This document shows, in pieces, positions 33,715 to 42,844 of a DNA stretch of 64,000 nucleotides. Origin of the DNA: Rhizobium sp. CF080. Lineage in GTDB: Bacteria; Pseudomonadota; Alphaproteobacteria; Rhizobiales; Rhizobiaceae. The notes under the pieces are model-generated. The model was given only the letters and a program-made list of their open reading frames with translations. It ran no database searches and was not told the origin of the DNA. Position numbers and translations under genes: made by a program. The stretch lies in NCBI RefSeq assembly GCF_000282095.2, contig NZ_AKKC02000004.1, forward strand, positions 1,178,001 to 1,242,000. The letters are read 5' to 3'. Each line of letters opens with the position of its first letter. Within the stretch, counting starts at the first letter, position 1.

Positions 33715-34698
33715 ATGGCAAGCTTTATCCTTCGTCGGCTGATCCAGTCCGGCATCGTGTTGCTGGCTGTGGCGATGATTGCGTTTCTGATGTTCCGCTT
33801 CATCGGTGACCCTGTGTCGCAAATGGTAGGACAGGAAACCACATTGGCAGAGCGTGCGGAACTGCGCGAAAAACTGGGGCTTAATGACCCGGTGCCCGTC
33901 CAGTTTCTGCGGTTTGTCGGACGCGCAGCGACCGGCAATTTCGGTATTTCCTACCAGATGGGCCAGCCCGTCGATCGGCTTCTTGCGGAGCGGTTGCCCG
34001 CCACGCTCGAACTCAGCGTCTTTGCAATGATCATCGCCTGTCTGATTGGCGTGCCGCTGGGCGTCTATACCGGTCTTCATCCCAAACGCTGGCTAAGCCG
34101 TCTCTTCCTCGTCGTTTCGCTGATCGGCATTTCGCTTCCGACCTTTTTCACCGGCATCATGCTCATCCTTGTCTTTGGCGTAGAACTTGGCTTGCTGTCC
34201 ACCTTCGGTCGCGGCGAGACAACCCAGATCGGCTGGTGGACAACGGGCCTGCTCAGCGTGTCCGGCTGGAAGTCGATCATCATGCCGGCCTTTACGCTCG
34301 GCCTCTTCCAGATGACATTCATCATGCGGCTCATCCGCTCTGAGATGATGGAGGTGATGCGCACCGACTTCATCAAGTTCGCGCGTGCGCGGGGCATCAG
34401 CGAGGGCAAGATAAACTTCGGCCATGCGCTGAGGAACACGCTTGTGCCAGTCATGACAATCGTCGGCATGCAACTCGGCTCGATCATCGCCTTCGGCATC
34501 ATCACTGAAAGCGTCTTCCAGTGGCCGGGTGTGGGACTACTGTTCCTCCAGGCGATTTCGACCGCCGATATACCGATCATGTCGACCTATCTGCTGCTCG
34601 TGGCGGTGCTATTCGTCGCCATCAACCTGACGGTCGATCTTCTCTACTACGTCATCGATCCGCGCCTGCGTGCCGACAACGTCGCAAGGGGGGCGTAA
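33715..34698 (+). CDS. Peptide-type ABC transporter permease (DppB-like)
   Basis: A 327-residue inner-membrane permease with the N-terminal ASFILRRLIQSGIVLLAVAM membrane anchor, FIGDPVSQMVGQ after it, and an EAA-like loop at about 205-225 (DFIKFARARGISEGK). The start at 33715 gives the usual N-terminus; an in-frame extension of 31 codons overlaps the stem-loop and is unlikely. Its stop TAA shares one base with the next start. Forms the channel with the following permease. Confidence 0.92.
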   Translation: MASFILRRLIQSGIVLLAVAMIAFLMFRFIGDPVSQMVGQETTLAERAELREKLGLNDPVPVQFLRFVGRAATGNFGISYQMGQPVDRLLAERLPATLELSVFAMIIACLIGVPLGVYTGLHPKRWLSRLFLVVSLIGISLPTFFTGIMLILVFGVELGLLSTFGRGETTQIGWWTTGLLSVSGWKSIIMPAFTLGLFQMTFIMRLIRSEMMEVMRTDFIKFARARGISEGKINFGHALRNTLVPVMTIVGMQLGSIIAFGIITESVFQWPGVGLLFLQAISTADIPIMSTYLLLVAVLFVAINLTVDLLYYVIDPRLRADNVARGA

Positions 34699-35627
34699 TG
34701 ACCAGCAATTCCACAGGCCGTTTTCTCCCGGCGCTTCGCGACAGCGACGCTTGGCACAAGTTCAAGGGATCGCCGCTGACGATCGGTGCGGCAATCATCG
34801 CACTCCTGATGATCTCGAGCGCCCTGCTCTCCCCGTTGATTGCGCCGCACGATCCCTTCGACCCGCGCGCCATCGACCTGATGAACTCGCTTATACCGCC
34901 TGCCTGGCACGAAGACGGTCAGTCGAGTTTTCTTCTCGGGACCGACGACCAGGGCCGGGACCTGCTTTCGGCCATTCTCTACGGAACGCGGACGTCCATC
35001 ATCGTTGGCTTCGTTTCGGTGGGTGCCGCCGTCCTGCTGGGGCTTGTTGCGGGTTTGCTGGCCGGATATCTCGGGGGATTTATTGACGGCTTCATCATGC
35101 GCGTCGTCGATATCCAGATGACGTTTCCCTCGATCATGGTGGCGCTGCTCATCGACGGCATCAGCCGCAGTCTGCTGCCGCGCGAACAGCACGATCAGCT
35201 GGCGCTGGTCGTCATCATCCTTGCCTTGTCGCTGTCGATCTGGCCCCAGGTTGCAAGAACGGTGCGCGCATCGACAATGGTCGAAAAGAACCGCGAATAT
35301 GTGCAGGCTGCGCGCGTGATCGGAAGGCCCGCCGGTATCATCATGGTAAAGCACATCTTGCCGAACGTGATGGGACCGGTGCTCGTCATAGCAACGATCA
35401 ACTTCGGTGTCGCCATACTGGGCGAAGCTACGCTCAGCTTCCTCGGCGTCGGCATACCCGCAAGCGAGCCATCGCTCGGAACACTGATCCGCATCGGCAA
35501 CAACTTCCTGTTTTCGGGCGAACGATGGATCGTGCTCTATCCAGGACTGACGCTTGCACTCCTGGTGCTCGCGATCAACTTGCTCGGGGACTGGTTGCGC
35601 GATGTTCTCGATCCGAAACTCCGATAG
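34698..35627 (+). CDS. Peptide-type ABC transporter permease (DppC-like)
   Basis: A 309-residue permease with the DppC/OppC N-terminal region, the LLGTDDQGRDLLSAILYG signature, and the EAA-like loop (EYVQAARVIGRPAG). It ends in the typical LDPKLR. Translation starts on the last base of the preceding stop codon, showing tight coupling. Together with the preceding gene it makes the membrane part of the importer. Confidence 0.92.
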   Translation: MTSNSTGRFLPALRDSDAWHKFKGSPLTIGAAIIALLMISSALLSPLIAPHDPFDPRAIDLMNSLIPPAWHEDGQSSFLLGTDDQGRDLLSAILYGTRTSIIVGFVSVGAAVLLGLVAGLLAGYLGGFIDGFIMRVVDIQMTFPSIMVALLIDGISRSLLPREQHDQLALVVIILALSLSIWPQVARTVRASTMVEKNREYVQAARVIGRPAGIIMVKHILPNVMGPVLVIATINFGVAILGEATLSFLGVGIPASEPSLGTLIRIGNNFLFSGERWIVLYPGLTLALLVLAINLLGDWLRDVLDPKLR

Positions 35628-35643
35628 ACCTGAGGCTTTGATC

Positions 35644-37362
35644 ATGGAAGCGAGCGTAAGACCCCTGCTCAAGATTTCAGGGCTGAGGGTCGAGTATCCC
35701 GGCCGGCGCGGCACCTTCGTCGCCGTCGAAAACATGGACCTGGAGGTGGGGCGCGGAGAGATCGTCGGCGTCGTCGGGGAATCGGGCGCCGGCAAGTCCA
35801 CCATCGGAAGTGCCATCATGCAGCTCCTGGAACCGCCGGGGAGGATCGCTGCGGGCACAATCGAACTCGAGGGCCAGCGTCTCGATCAGCTCGACGCGAC
35901 GGAGATGCGCGCCATTCGGGGCAAGCGCATATCCATGATCTTCCAGGATCCGCTGACCAGTCTGAATCCGCTCTATACGGTCGGAAAGCAGCTGATCCAG
36001 ACGATCCGCACCCACAGCTCCAGATCGGAAGCCGCAGCCCGGCAGGAAGCCACTGCACTTTTGAATGCGGTCGGCATTCCGGATCCGGAAATCCGTATCG
36101 ACCAGTATCCGCATCAGTTTTCCGGCGGCATGCGGCAGCGGGTGGTGATCGCGCTGGTGCTCTGCACCAATCCCGACCTGATCATTGCCGACGAGCCGAC
36201 GACTGCACTCGACGTCTCCGTACAGGCGCAAATTCTCGACCTGATCAAGAAGCTTGCCGCCGAACGCAATATCGGCGTCATGCTGATCACCCATGACATG
36301 GGCGTCATCGCCCAGACGACCAACCGGGTCGCGGTCATGTATCGTGGGCGCGTGGTGGAAACCGGCAAGACCCACCAGATCATCCATGCACCGGTGCACG
36401 AATATACGAAGAGCCTTATCGGCGCCGTCCCGCGGGCTGACGTCAAACTCGACCGCTTTCCGCGCATCAGCTACATTGAAGCGGCAACGCCGGCGGCGAA
36501 GGTCTTCGATATAGAGACACACTGGCTCGGCCGAACCAGACCCGACGCCAAGGTGGCGCAGCCAGCCAGCGTTGGCCCGCTCGTCAGCGTCGATGGCTTG
36601 ACGATGCGGTTCGTGGTGCGTCATGCCATATTGCCGCAGAACCGGGTATTGTTCGATGCGGTCAAGGACCTCAGTCTCGACATTCAGGAAGGCGAGGTGA
36701 TGGGGCTCGTCGGGGAATCCGGTAGCGGGAAATCGACGGTCGCCCGCATTCTCTCCGGCCTCTATCGCCCTTCATCGGGCTCCATGCGTTTTGACGGGCA
36801 GGACGTCCTGAAAATGAGCCGCAGCGCCGACGTCAATGCGATCCGCCGCCAGGTCCAGATGATTTTCCAGGACCCCTATTCGTCATTGAACCCGAGAATG
36901 CGGGTCGACTCGATTGTGGCAGAACCGATTCAGCACCACCGGCTGGCATCGAGCAGGGATGAGACCTACGCCATCGTTGACGATCTCCTGGAGGTCGTGG
37001 GGCTCGGCAAGGCGGCAGGCCGAAAGTTTCCGCACGAATTCTCCGGCGGACAACGGCAGCGCATCTCAATTGCCCGCGCCCTTGCGACCCGTCCGCGCTT
37101 CCTGATCTGCGACGAGCCGACATCGGCGCTCGATGTATCGATCCAGGCCCAGATACTGAACCTGCTGAAAGACCTTAGGTCAGCCCTCAAGCTGACTGTG
37201 CTGTTCATCAGTCACGATTTGCCGGTCGTACGCCAGATGTGCGACCGCGTCGCGGTCATGAAAAAGGGAGAGCTCTGCGAACTGGCCGCGACGGATGACC
37301 TCTTCAACCGCCCCCGTCATCCCTACACGACCGAACTTCTGCGGCTCATGCCCCGCATCTGA
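35644..37362 (+). CDS. Fused double ATPase of a peptide-type ABC transporter
   Basis: A 572-residue protein with two complete ABC ATPase domains in one chain. Domain 1 has Walker A GESGAGKST, signature FSGGMRQRVVIALVL and Walker [13 protein letters not shown]. Domain 2 has [24 protein letters not shown] and [12 protein letters not shown]. Both appear catalytically complete. It replaces the separate DppD and DppF subunits, a fusion found in GsiA/YejF-type systems. The C-terminal oligopeptide domain after domain 1 is shortened into a linker, without the Cys-rich motif. The start at 35644 lies 16 bp after the permease stop. A possible hairpin follows the stop. Confidence 0.93.
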   Translation: MEASVRPLLKISGLRVEYPGRRGTFVAVENMDLEVGRGEIVGVVGESGAGKSTIGSAIMQLLEPPGRIAAGTIELEGQRLDQLDATEMRAIRGKRISMIFQDPLTSLNPLYTVGKQLIQTIRTHSSRSEAAARQEATALLNAVGIPDPEIRIDQYPHQFSGGMRQRVVIALVLCTNPDLIIADEPTTALDVSVQAQILDLIKKLAAERNIGVMLITHDMGVIAQTTNRVAVMYRGRVVETGKTHQIIHAPVHEYTKSLIGAVPRADVKLDRFPRISYIEAATPAAKVFDIETHWLGRTRPDAKVAQPASVGPLVSVDGLTMRFVVRHAILPQNRVLFDAVKDLSLDIQEGEVMGLVGESGSGKSTVARILSGLYRPSSGSMRFDGQDVLKMSRSADVNAIRRQVQMIFQDPYSSLNPRMRVDSIVAEPIQHHRLASSRDETYAIVDDLLEVVGLGKAAGRKFPHEFSGGQRQRISIARALATRPRFLICDEPTSALDVSIQAQILNLLKDLRSALKLTVLFISHDLPVVRQMCDRVAVMKKGELCELAATDDLFNRPRHPYTTELLRLMPRI

Positions 37363-37393
37363 AAATCGAACGGCACGGTACATCGAGCCATCC

Positions 37394-37415
37394 CCATACG
37401 CAGGGCGCCGTATGG
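37394..37415 (+). terminator. Possible hairpin after the importer operon
   Basis: CCATACG (37394-37400) and CGTATGG (37409-37415) form a seven-base stem around an eight-base loop, 32 bp after the ATPase stop. There is no U-tract, so this is only a weak terminator candidate. Confidence 0.3.
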
Positions 37416-37532
37416 CGCGGGCACCTGCAGGAGGCCGAGAGAGGGGTGAGCGCCCACAAATCGGGTAAGCGGACCGTCGAAAACGCATGCCTGTCTGCGA
37501 CATGCATCGGACGAATCTTCTCCAGGGTCAGA

Positions 37533-38069
37533 CTATGAGCTATTTTCGAGGGTGAAATCGAAGACTTGCTCGGGCTGTCCCGGCGCCACCACCTGTAGAA
37601 CCCGCGGAGCGCAGGCTGAGGCTTCTGCCAAGTCGGCAAGCAGCGCAGGCGGCATTCCAAGGGCTCGAGAAAAGGCGTCATGCGAAACTTCCGACAATCG
37701 ACGAAACAGCACCGCGGCGCGTCCGGCGTGACGGATCGCTGCAGCGCGCTTGCCTTCACGGATCTTCACGCCAGTGGCTGAGAGCAGGATGAGCGCCTTC
37801 AGCAGCGCGCGCAGCGCACTGCCTTTTTCCGCCACATGCCAAATCACCTCCCAAGCCTCATGCGCTTCCCAGTAGTAGCCATGGTTGAAAAGGTCCTGTC
37901 CCCATCTGAACTCTGCCGAATCGAGCGTCGCGACAACGGGCATGGGTTCGACCCGATAGCTATGTCCGGCGGGGTCCCGGACCGGATGTGGCTGGCGACC
38001 GGGTAAATAGGCATAGCTTGGAAAGCTTCTATGCGGGAGTAAACGAAGACGTTTCATAGCCTCAATCAT
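37533..38069 (-). CDS. DUF309 domain protein
   Basis: A 178-residue protein. The central part contains the DUF309 signature FNHGYYWEAHEAWEVIWH (about 61-78), followed by helices in which LLKALILLSATGVKIREGK and RRLSEVSHDAF fit the family. DUF309 proteins are small helical-bundle proteins of unknown biochemical function, found in many bacteria and archaea. The N-terminal 50 residues are Pro/Arg-rich and not conserved in an obvious way, so the start is uncertain; ATG 38057 is an alternative. It stands alone between the importer operon and the M48 protease. Confidence 0.75.
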   Translation of the reverse strand: MIEAMKRLRLLPHRSFPSYAYLPGRQPHPVRDPAGHSYRVEPMPVVATLDSAEFRWGQDLFNHGYYWEAHEAWEVIWHVAEKGSALRALLKALILLSATGVKIREGKRAAAIRHAGRAAVLFRRLSEVSHDAFSRALGMPPALLADLAEASACAPRVLQVVAPGQPEQVFDFTLENSS

Positions 38070-38356
38070 GTAGGTTCGTCATGCCAATGCCGTCACCCAG
38101 AACATGAAGGCAGCTTCCACCATTTTGGGCGTGGCCAACAATGAAAATCGCTGAGTGGTTCTTATATCGTTACCTCATCTCTAGAAACTTTTTCGAACGC
38201 CTTCCCTCTTATCAAAGCTAATTCCTCTGCCGCCGCACAAGGCAACGGGGGCAATTCTTCATGCGCAGGAGCATGATTTCGAGATGCACTTTGGTACTGG
38301 TCATTCACTGCGACAATAGATATTTCAAGAATGTCGGGACACCTGATCAGCGAGGG

Positions 38357-40498
38357 ATGATGCGGAAATTCAACCTTCCCCCAACTGCAAGCCTCGTGGT
38401 CTGGCTAGTTCTCGCTCCATCTGTGCTTTTCGGCCTCGGATTATGGCAAGCGGAACGGGCCGCTCAAACTTTCGACCAGTCACGAGAGTTGTCGGAAGAC
38501 TTGAAGGCAACGCTCACCCAGGTCAAGACAATCGCTGCAAATGAACCGGGAGCCATGCTCACGTTTCAGGGGGACGGGGGGCCGAGGTCTGTCTCTGCGG
38601 TGATCGCTCTACCGCAGATCGAGGCGGCCTTGGACCGGGCTGAAGAGGATCTTGAGATTTCATTGATCCGCCGACCGCTGCCCTGGGGCACGGTCTCCGG
38701 TGCGATACTGGCATTCGTCAGTGGCGTTCTCGGATTTGCCACTGCGGCGATTTCAGGGCTCAGGGCGCGGCGATCGCAGGACCAGCTGATCAAGAGTTTC
38801 GAACGCTTACGAACCACCCTTCCCTTCATCCTTGCTGCCCTCGTCATCGGTATCTGCGCCGGCACAGTCTGCGCGACCCTGTTCGAGGCGATCAGCATGG
38901 GTTTGTGGGCGGACCTGTCCGTCGGCAGTGCAAAGCTTTTCGTCCTAGCCCTCATTCTGGCCGGCGTTGCCGTCTATAGCGCCTGGCTTGCATTGCGCGG
39001 CCTGAAAGACGTCTTCGCGCTTTTCGCGCCCGAGCCAATGGACGTGTCTGGGCGCATCCTCCAGGAAGCCGATGCGCCCGGGCTTTTCCGCTTCGTTCGC
39101 GGCCTTGCCGATCGACAGCAAGCTGTGCTGCCAGACACTATAATCGTTGGTCTTACCCAAGGGTTCTTCGTCACCGAAAGCGAACTGCGACTTTGGCCAG
39201 AGGGAGATGTTATCGGCGGGCGGAGCCTGTATCTGCCCGCTCCCTATCTTGATCTGCTCGACGAACCGGAGGTCGCCGCGATCATAGGTCATGAGCTGGC
39301 GCATTTTTCCGGCAAGGACACGGCCTATACTCAAAAGTTTACTCCGATCTATGCCGGCCTCTGGAGGTCATTGGCCGCCCTGCGCCGCGCTGACCAGGGC
39401 AGTTTCATCCTATATCCGGCAACCAGGCTCGGATTTCATGCCATTCGGCAATTCGACCACGCCGTGAACCATTGGAGCCGCATTCGCGAATTCGACGCAG
39501 ACCGGAGCAGCGCCCGGTCTACCTCCATCGTTGGCGCGGCATCTGCCCTCATCAGAACGGGATTGATCTTTCCCGCCCTTGAGCATGTTCTCAGCCAAGC
39601 TGCCATCCGGCAAAGCCCGGCGGAAAATTCTGAAACTGGGCCTGATCTCGTCGCTGAAACTTCAGATCTGGTGCGCAGCAACGGGTGGTCCGATCCGGTT
39701 CCATTGCTGGACGATCGGCAGCCGCATCCGACCGATACGCATCCCCCGACCATGCAGCGCATTCAAGCCTTGGGGCTCACGGCCGACGAAAGGTTGCTGA
39801 AGATCGCCACACGCGCTCCGAAACCACGCGGGCTCACGTACGCGTCCCAACTCTTCTCAGATTGGGCAGGGCTTTGCAGGCATTTGAGCCAGGACTACTT
39901 GGACGAAGTGCACAATGTACGCGCTGCACGCCAGCAGATGCTCGAAACACTTGCCGCCGCGGCTCCGGGCGAAACGATCGTATACGACAACGTCAAGCCG
40001 ATGATCTGGACAATGGCCATCGTTGCGGCGATCTTCGCGGGGATCGGGCTGATGGTCACGGTTTTTGCCGCTCAGACCGGCTTCGCACATGATGATTTTG
40101 CCAGAATGCTGGTGGCAGGTATTGCCACGGTCGGCGTCACCGCCTGCGGTCTCTACGCCGCCTATCTGCGCAAATCAGCGGCCCGGCCGCTCATGGTTTT
40201 GACGCCCACGGAACTGCGGGCCTCGATGCTCGACGCGCCGGTTGCCTGGACAGATGTGACCGCCCACCAGGTGTTTGCCTCGAACCGGTTCGCGCTGCGT
40301 CTCTGGCTGGACCCGTCAGCCGCGCTGCCCGCAAAGAGACGGCAGGCGCCTTACAGCAAGATCGACCGGAAACAGCACGTGGTTACGATTGGAGCGCTGG
40401 GGATCCGCGGCATGAAGTTGACCGAATTCAGCGAGTTGATCGAGCGGTACCATAATGCAGCTCACGCGCTGAAGGAGCTATCCGGATACTCTTCTTAA
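38357..40498 (+). CDS. Membrane-embedded M48-family zinc metallopeptidase
   Basis: A protein of about 713 residues. It has an N-terminal membrane segment (SLVVWLVLAPSVLFGLGLW), three more helices between about 110 and 215, then the M48 peptidase domain with the zinc motif HELAH (312-316) and a downstream Glu in REFDADRSSA as third ligand. Two further helices lie near 550-610, and a beta-rich tail follows the last one. The overall plan is like HtpX/Ste24-type membrane proteases, though longer. The start is uncertain: ATG 38357/38360 has GAGGG directly before it, while ATG 38261 would add 32 residues and has a GGGGG upstream. It lies alone between DUF309 and a FadR-type regulator. Confidence 0.82.
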   Translation: MMRKFNLPPTASLVVWLVLAPSVLFGLGLWQAERAAQTFDQSRELSEDLKATLTQVKTIAANEPGAMLTFQGDGGPRSVSAVIALPQIEAALDRAEEDLEISLIRRPLPWGTVSGAILAFVSGVLGFATAAISGLRARRSQDQLIKSFERLRTTLPFILAALVIGICAGTVCATLFEAISMGLWADLSVGSAKLFVLALILAGVAVYSAWLALRGLKDVFALFAPEPMDVSGRILQEADAPGLFRFVRGLADRQQAVLPDTIIVGLTQGFFVTESELRLWPEGDVIGGRSLYLPAPYLDLLDEPEVAAIIGHELAHFSGKDTAYTQKFTPIYAGLWRSLAALRRADQGSFILYPATRLGFHAIRQFDHAVNHWSRIREFDADRSSARSTSIVGAASALIRTGLIFPALEHVLSQAAIRQSPAENSETGPDLVAETSDLVRSNGWSDPVPLLDDRQPHPTDTHPPTMQRIQALGLTADERLLKIATRAPKPRGLTYASQLFSDWAGLCRHLSQDYLDEVHNVRAARQQMLETLAAAAPGETIVYDNVKPMIWTMAIVAAIFAGIGLMVTVFAAQTGFAHDDFARMLVAGIATVGVTACGLYAAYLRKSAARPLMVLTPTELRASMLDAPVAWTDVTAHQVFASNRFALRLWLDPSAALPAKRRQAPYSKIDRKQHVVTIGALGIRGMKLTEFSELIERYHNAAHALKELSGYSS

Positions 40499-40537
40499 AA
40501 TATCCGCCAAAGACGGCGATTTTCCCGACGAGCAGAC

Positions 40538-41317
40538 TTAGCCGCTCACCTTCGATTGCGTAGGTCCGGGCGATGAAACACGCTCGATCAGCAGCGTCTT
40601 GTAGCGGCTGAGGCTGCCTTCAAGGTGGGCCTGCATGGCCTCTCGTGCTTCGGCAGGCTTGCCTGCAAAGATCGCATGAACGATCCTGCCATGTTCCTCC
40701 TGCAGATGCAGGTTGGGCAGCAGTGTGCCAGGCTGCCCTTGGCCCTGCTGCAGATCACGGTCCATGATGATGCCGGGCTTGATAAGGCGCAGCAGTTCCG
40801 GGAACCTCCGGTTTTGTGTCGCCTCGGCGATAGCCATGTGAAGAGCGAAATCGGCATCACGGGTCGAAAGTCCATTCTCCAGGTTTTCGCCTACCTTGCG
40901 ATGCAGATCGAGGATCGTTTCCAGCTGGGCTGGCGATCGGCGCCCTGCCGCAAGTCCCGCCGCTTCCGTCTCGCAGGCTGCGCGAAGCTCCAGGAGTTCG
41001 ATGACCGATGAAATGCGTTCCAAGGAGAGACCGCTGAACGGTGCCCCTCGCTGTTCGGCGTCAGTGACGAAAACACCGACGCCCCTGCGCGCCTCCAGCA
41101 TACCTTCGAAGCGCAGTACGGCCACCGCTTCGCGGATGACCGCGCGGCTGACCGAGTGGAGACGTGTCAGTTCATTCTCGCTCGGCAACTTGTCTCCCGG
41201 CTTGACCGTTCCACGTTCAATGTCGCGCCGCAAGCTGGTTGCGATCTGATTGACAAGCGATTGGCCGACAAGATCGACCAAGTCATTATCAGCATCTTGT
41301 TCCATCAGATCTCTCAT
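40538..41317 (-). CDS. FadR-type (GntR/FCD) transcriptional regulator
   Basis: A 259-residue GntR regulator with the N-terminal winged helix (SLRRDIERGTVKPGDKLPSE, SRAVIREAVAVLRFEGML) and an all-helical FCD ligand domain (ISSVIELLELRAACETEAAG, then DADFALHMAIAEATQNRRF) whose Asp/His residues bind a metal and small organic acids. The start at 41317 follows GGAGAAAG. It is divergent from the enolase-superfamily gene at 41626 and probably represses it until a sugar acid is present. An inverted repeat near 41545 is a possible site. Confidence 0.9.
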   Translation of the reverse strand: MRDLMEQDADNDLVDLVGQSLVNQIATSLRRDIERGTVKPGDKLPSENELTRLHSVSRAVIREAVAVLRFEGMLEARRGVGVFVTDAEQRGAPFSGLSLERISSVIELLELRAACETEAAGLAAGRRSPAQLETILDLHRKVGENLENGLSTRDADFALHMAIAEATQNRRFPELLRLIKPGIIMDRDLQQGQGQPGTLLPNLHLQEEHGRIVHAIFAGKPAEAREAMQAHLEGSLSRYKTLLIERVSSPGPTQSKVSG

Positions 41318-41625
41318 GCACTTTCTCCGCCCTTTTTGTGCAGCCATCAGACTGCAGACATAACCCTGTCTTATATCTCGCCGAACAAGGAATGTCACGG
41401 CGGAAGGCCAGTTCTGTCAATAGTTACCTTTATTCCCGGTACGCGGCCATGTTTGTCAGCTTTCTCGGGCACGCAAATCTAGAGACCACCATATTGACTC
41501 AACCTGCTTGGCTTACTAGCCTTGTCATACTGCATCGAAATGTTGTCTGATCGCAGACCTTATCGGAGCCGACAGGCCATCAAAGGCGAGCTGGATAAGC
41601 GGGCCGTTCAAGACAGGGAGGAAAT
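41318..41625. promoter_or_regulatory. Divergent regulatory region, FadR-type regulator to dehydratase gene
   Basis: About 308 bp of intergenic DNA. The only clear symmetry is GTCTG (41545-41549) and CAGAC (41554-41558) around ATCG, about 70 bp before the dehydratase start, a candidate regulator site. A GGGAGGAAA ribosome-binding site precedes ATG 41626. No gene is recognised. Confidence 0.4.
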
Positions 41626-42774
41626 ATGAAGATCACCGACGCCAGCGTGCGGACGTTCTGGCACACAACCCACGAGGAGACTGACAGCGATGGCCATGCG
41701 CACCCTGGCCCGGCACGTCGGGTGAAGAAGGCCCTGCTGAAGCTTACCTGTGAAGACGGCACAAGCGGTCATGCTTTCGGCAGCCCGGAGCAGCTCCGGC
41801 CGCATCTGCTGGATCGGTTCATACGCCCTGTCGTCCTGAACCAGGATGCGCTGGCGCGCGAAATGCTTTGGCAGGATCTGGCCCACTGGCAGCGAGGAAG
41901 CGGCGGACAGCTTAGCGATCGCACCCTTGCGATCGTCGACTGCGCCCTCTGGGACCTCGCCGGCCATCTTCTCAAGGCGCCTGTCTACAAGATCATCGGC
42001 TCCTATCGGGACAAGGTCCCGGCCTATGGTTCGATCATGTGCGGTGACGAGCTTGAAGGCGGCCTCGCTACACCGGAAGATTATGGCCGGTTTGCAGAAA
42101 AGCTGGTCGCCCGCGGTTATCAGGCAATCAAGCTGCATACCTGGATGCCACCGGTCAGCTGGTCGCCGAACATCGAGATGGATCTGAAGGCCTGTGCCGC
42201 GGTGCGCGAAGCCGTCGGCCCGAAATTTCCCCTGATGCTGGACGCCTATCACTGGTATTCGCGCGAGGAAGCTTACGAACTCGGCAAGGGCCTGGAGGCG
42301 TTGAACTTCACCTGGATCGAAGAGGTGATGGACGAACAGTCCATGTCCTCCTACGCCTGGCTCACGCAGGAACTGAAGATACCAGTCATTGGCCCGGAAT
42401 CCATGGGCGGCAAGTACAAGCACCGCGCCGAATGGATCAAGGCGGGCGCTTGCGATATTCTGCGGACAGGTGTCGAGGACGTCGGCGGCATCACGCCAGC
42501 ACTGAAGACCATGCACCTTGCGGAAAGTTTCGGCATGAACTGCGAAGTGCACGGCCACGGCGCTGAAAACCTCGCCATTTCGGCCGCAACCAAGAACTGC
42601 CGCTGGTACGAGCGCGGCCTGCTTCACCCCTTCCTCGACTACGACGCCTGCCCCGAATACCTGAACAGGATCCCGGACCCCATGGACGAAAAGGGGTTTG
42701 TCTGGCTCTCGCAGGAACCTGGCCTCGGCGAGGACATCAACTTCGAATATATCGACGCCAACCTGGCGGAGTAA
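41626..42774 (+). CDS. Mandelate racemase/muconate lactonizing enzyme-family protein (probable acid-sugar dehydratase)
   Basis: A 382-residue enolase-superfamily enzyme. Such proteins abstract the alpha-proton of a carboxylate, held by Mg2+. The catalytic motif is IKLHTW (Lys-x-His on strand 2), with metal ligands in LDAYHW (Asp), WIEEVM (Glu) and GPESMGGK (Glu), and a general acid/base His in EVHGHGAEN near residue 310. The residues are complete, so it should be active. The FadR-type regulator and binding protein nearby suggest a sugar acid such as an aldonate or uronic-acid derivative; the exact substrate cannot be called. Confidence 0.85.
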   Translation: MKITDASVRTFWHTTHEETDSDGHAHPGPARRVKKALLKLTCEDGTSGHAFGSPEQLRPHLLDRFIRPVVLNQDALAREMLWQDLAHWQRGSGGQLSDRTLAIVDCALWDLAGHLLKAPVYKIIGSYRDKVPAYGSIMCGDELEGGLATPEDYGRFAEKLVARGYQAIKLHTWMPPVSWSPNIEMDLKACAAVREAVGPKFPLMLDAYHWYSREEAYELGKGLEALNFTWIEEVMDEQSMSSYAWLTQELKIPVIGPESMGGKYKHRAEWIKAGACDILRTGVEDVGGITPALKTMHLAESFGMNCEVHGHGAENLAISAATKNCRWYERGLLHPFLDYDACPEYLNRIPDPMDEKGFVWLSQEPGLGEDINFEYIDANLAE

Positions 42775-42793
42775 GTCACCACGCAATCGGATC

Positions 42794-42839
42794 GCCGGAT
42801 GCCGTAGGGGGAGGCCCGCTGCGTCCGGCCAAAGGGAGG
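42794..42839 (+). promoter_or_regulatory. Imperfect stem-loop before the orphan binding-protein gene
   Basis: GCCGGATGC (42794-42802) can pair with GCGTCCGGC (42831-42839) using one G-U pair, in the 70-bp gap before ATG 42845. It ends just before the GGGAGGT ribosome-binding site and may modulate translation or message stability. Confidence 0.35.
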
Positions 42840-42844
42840 TAATT

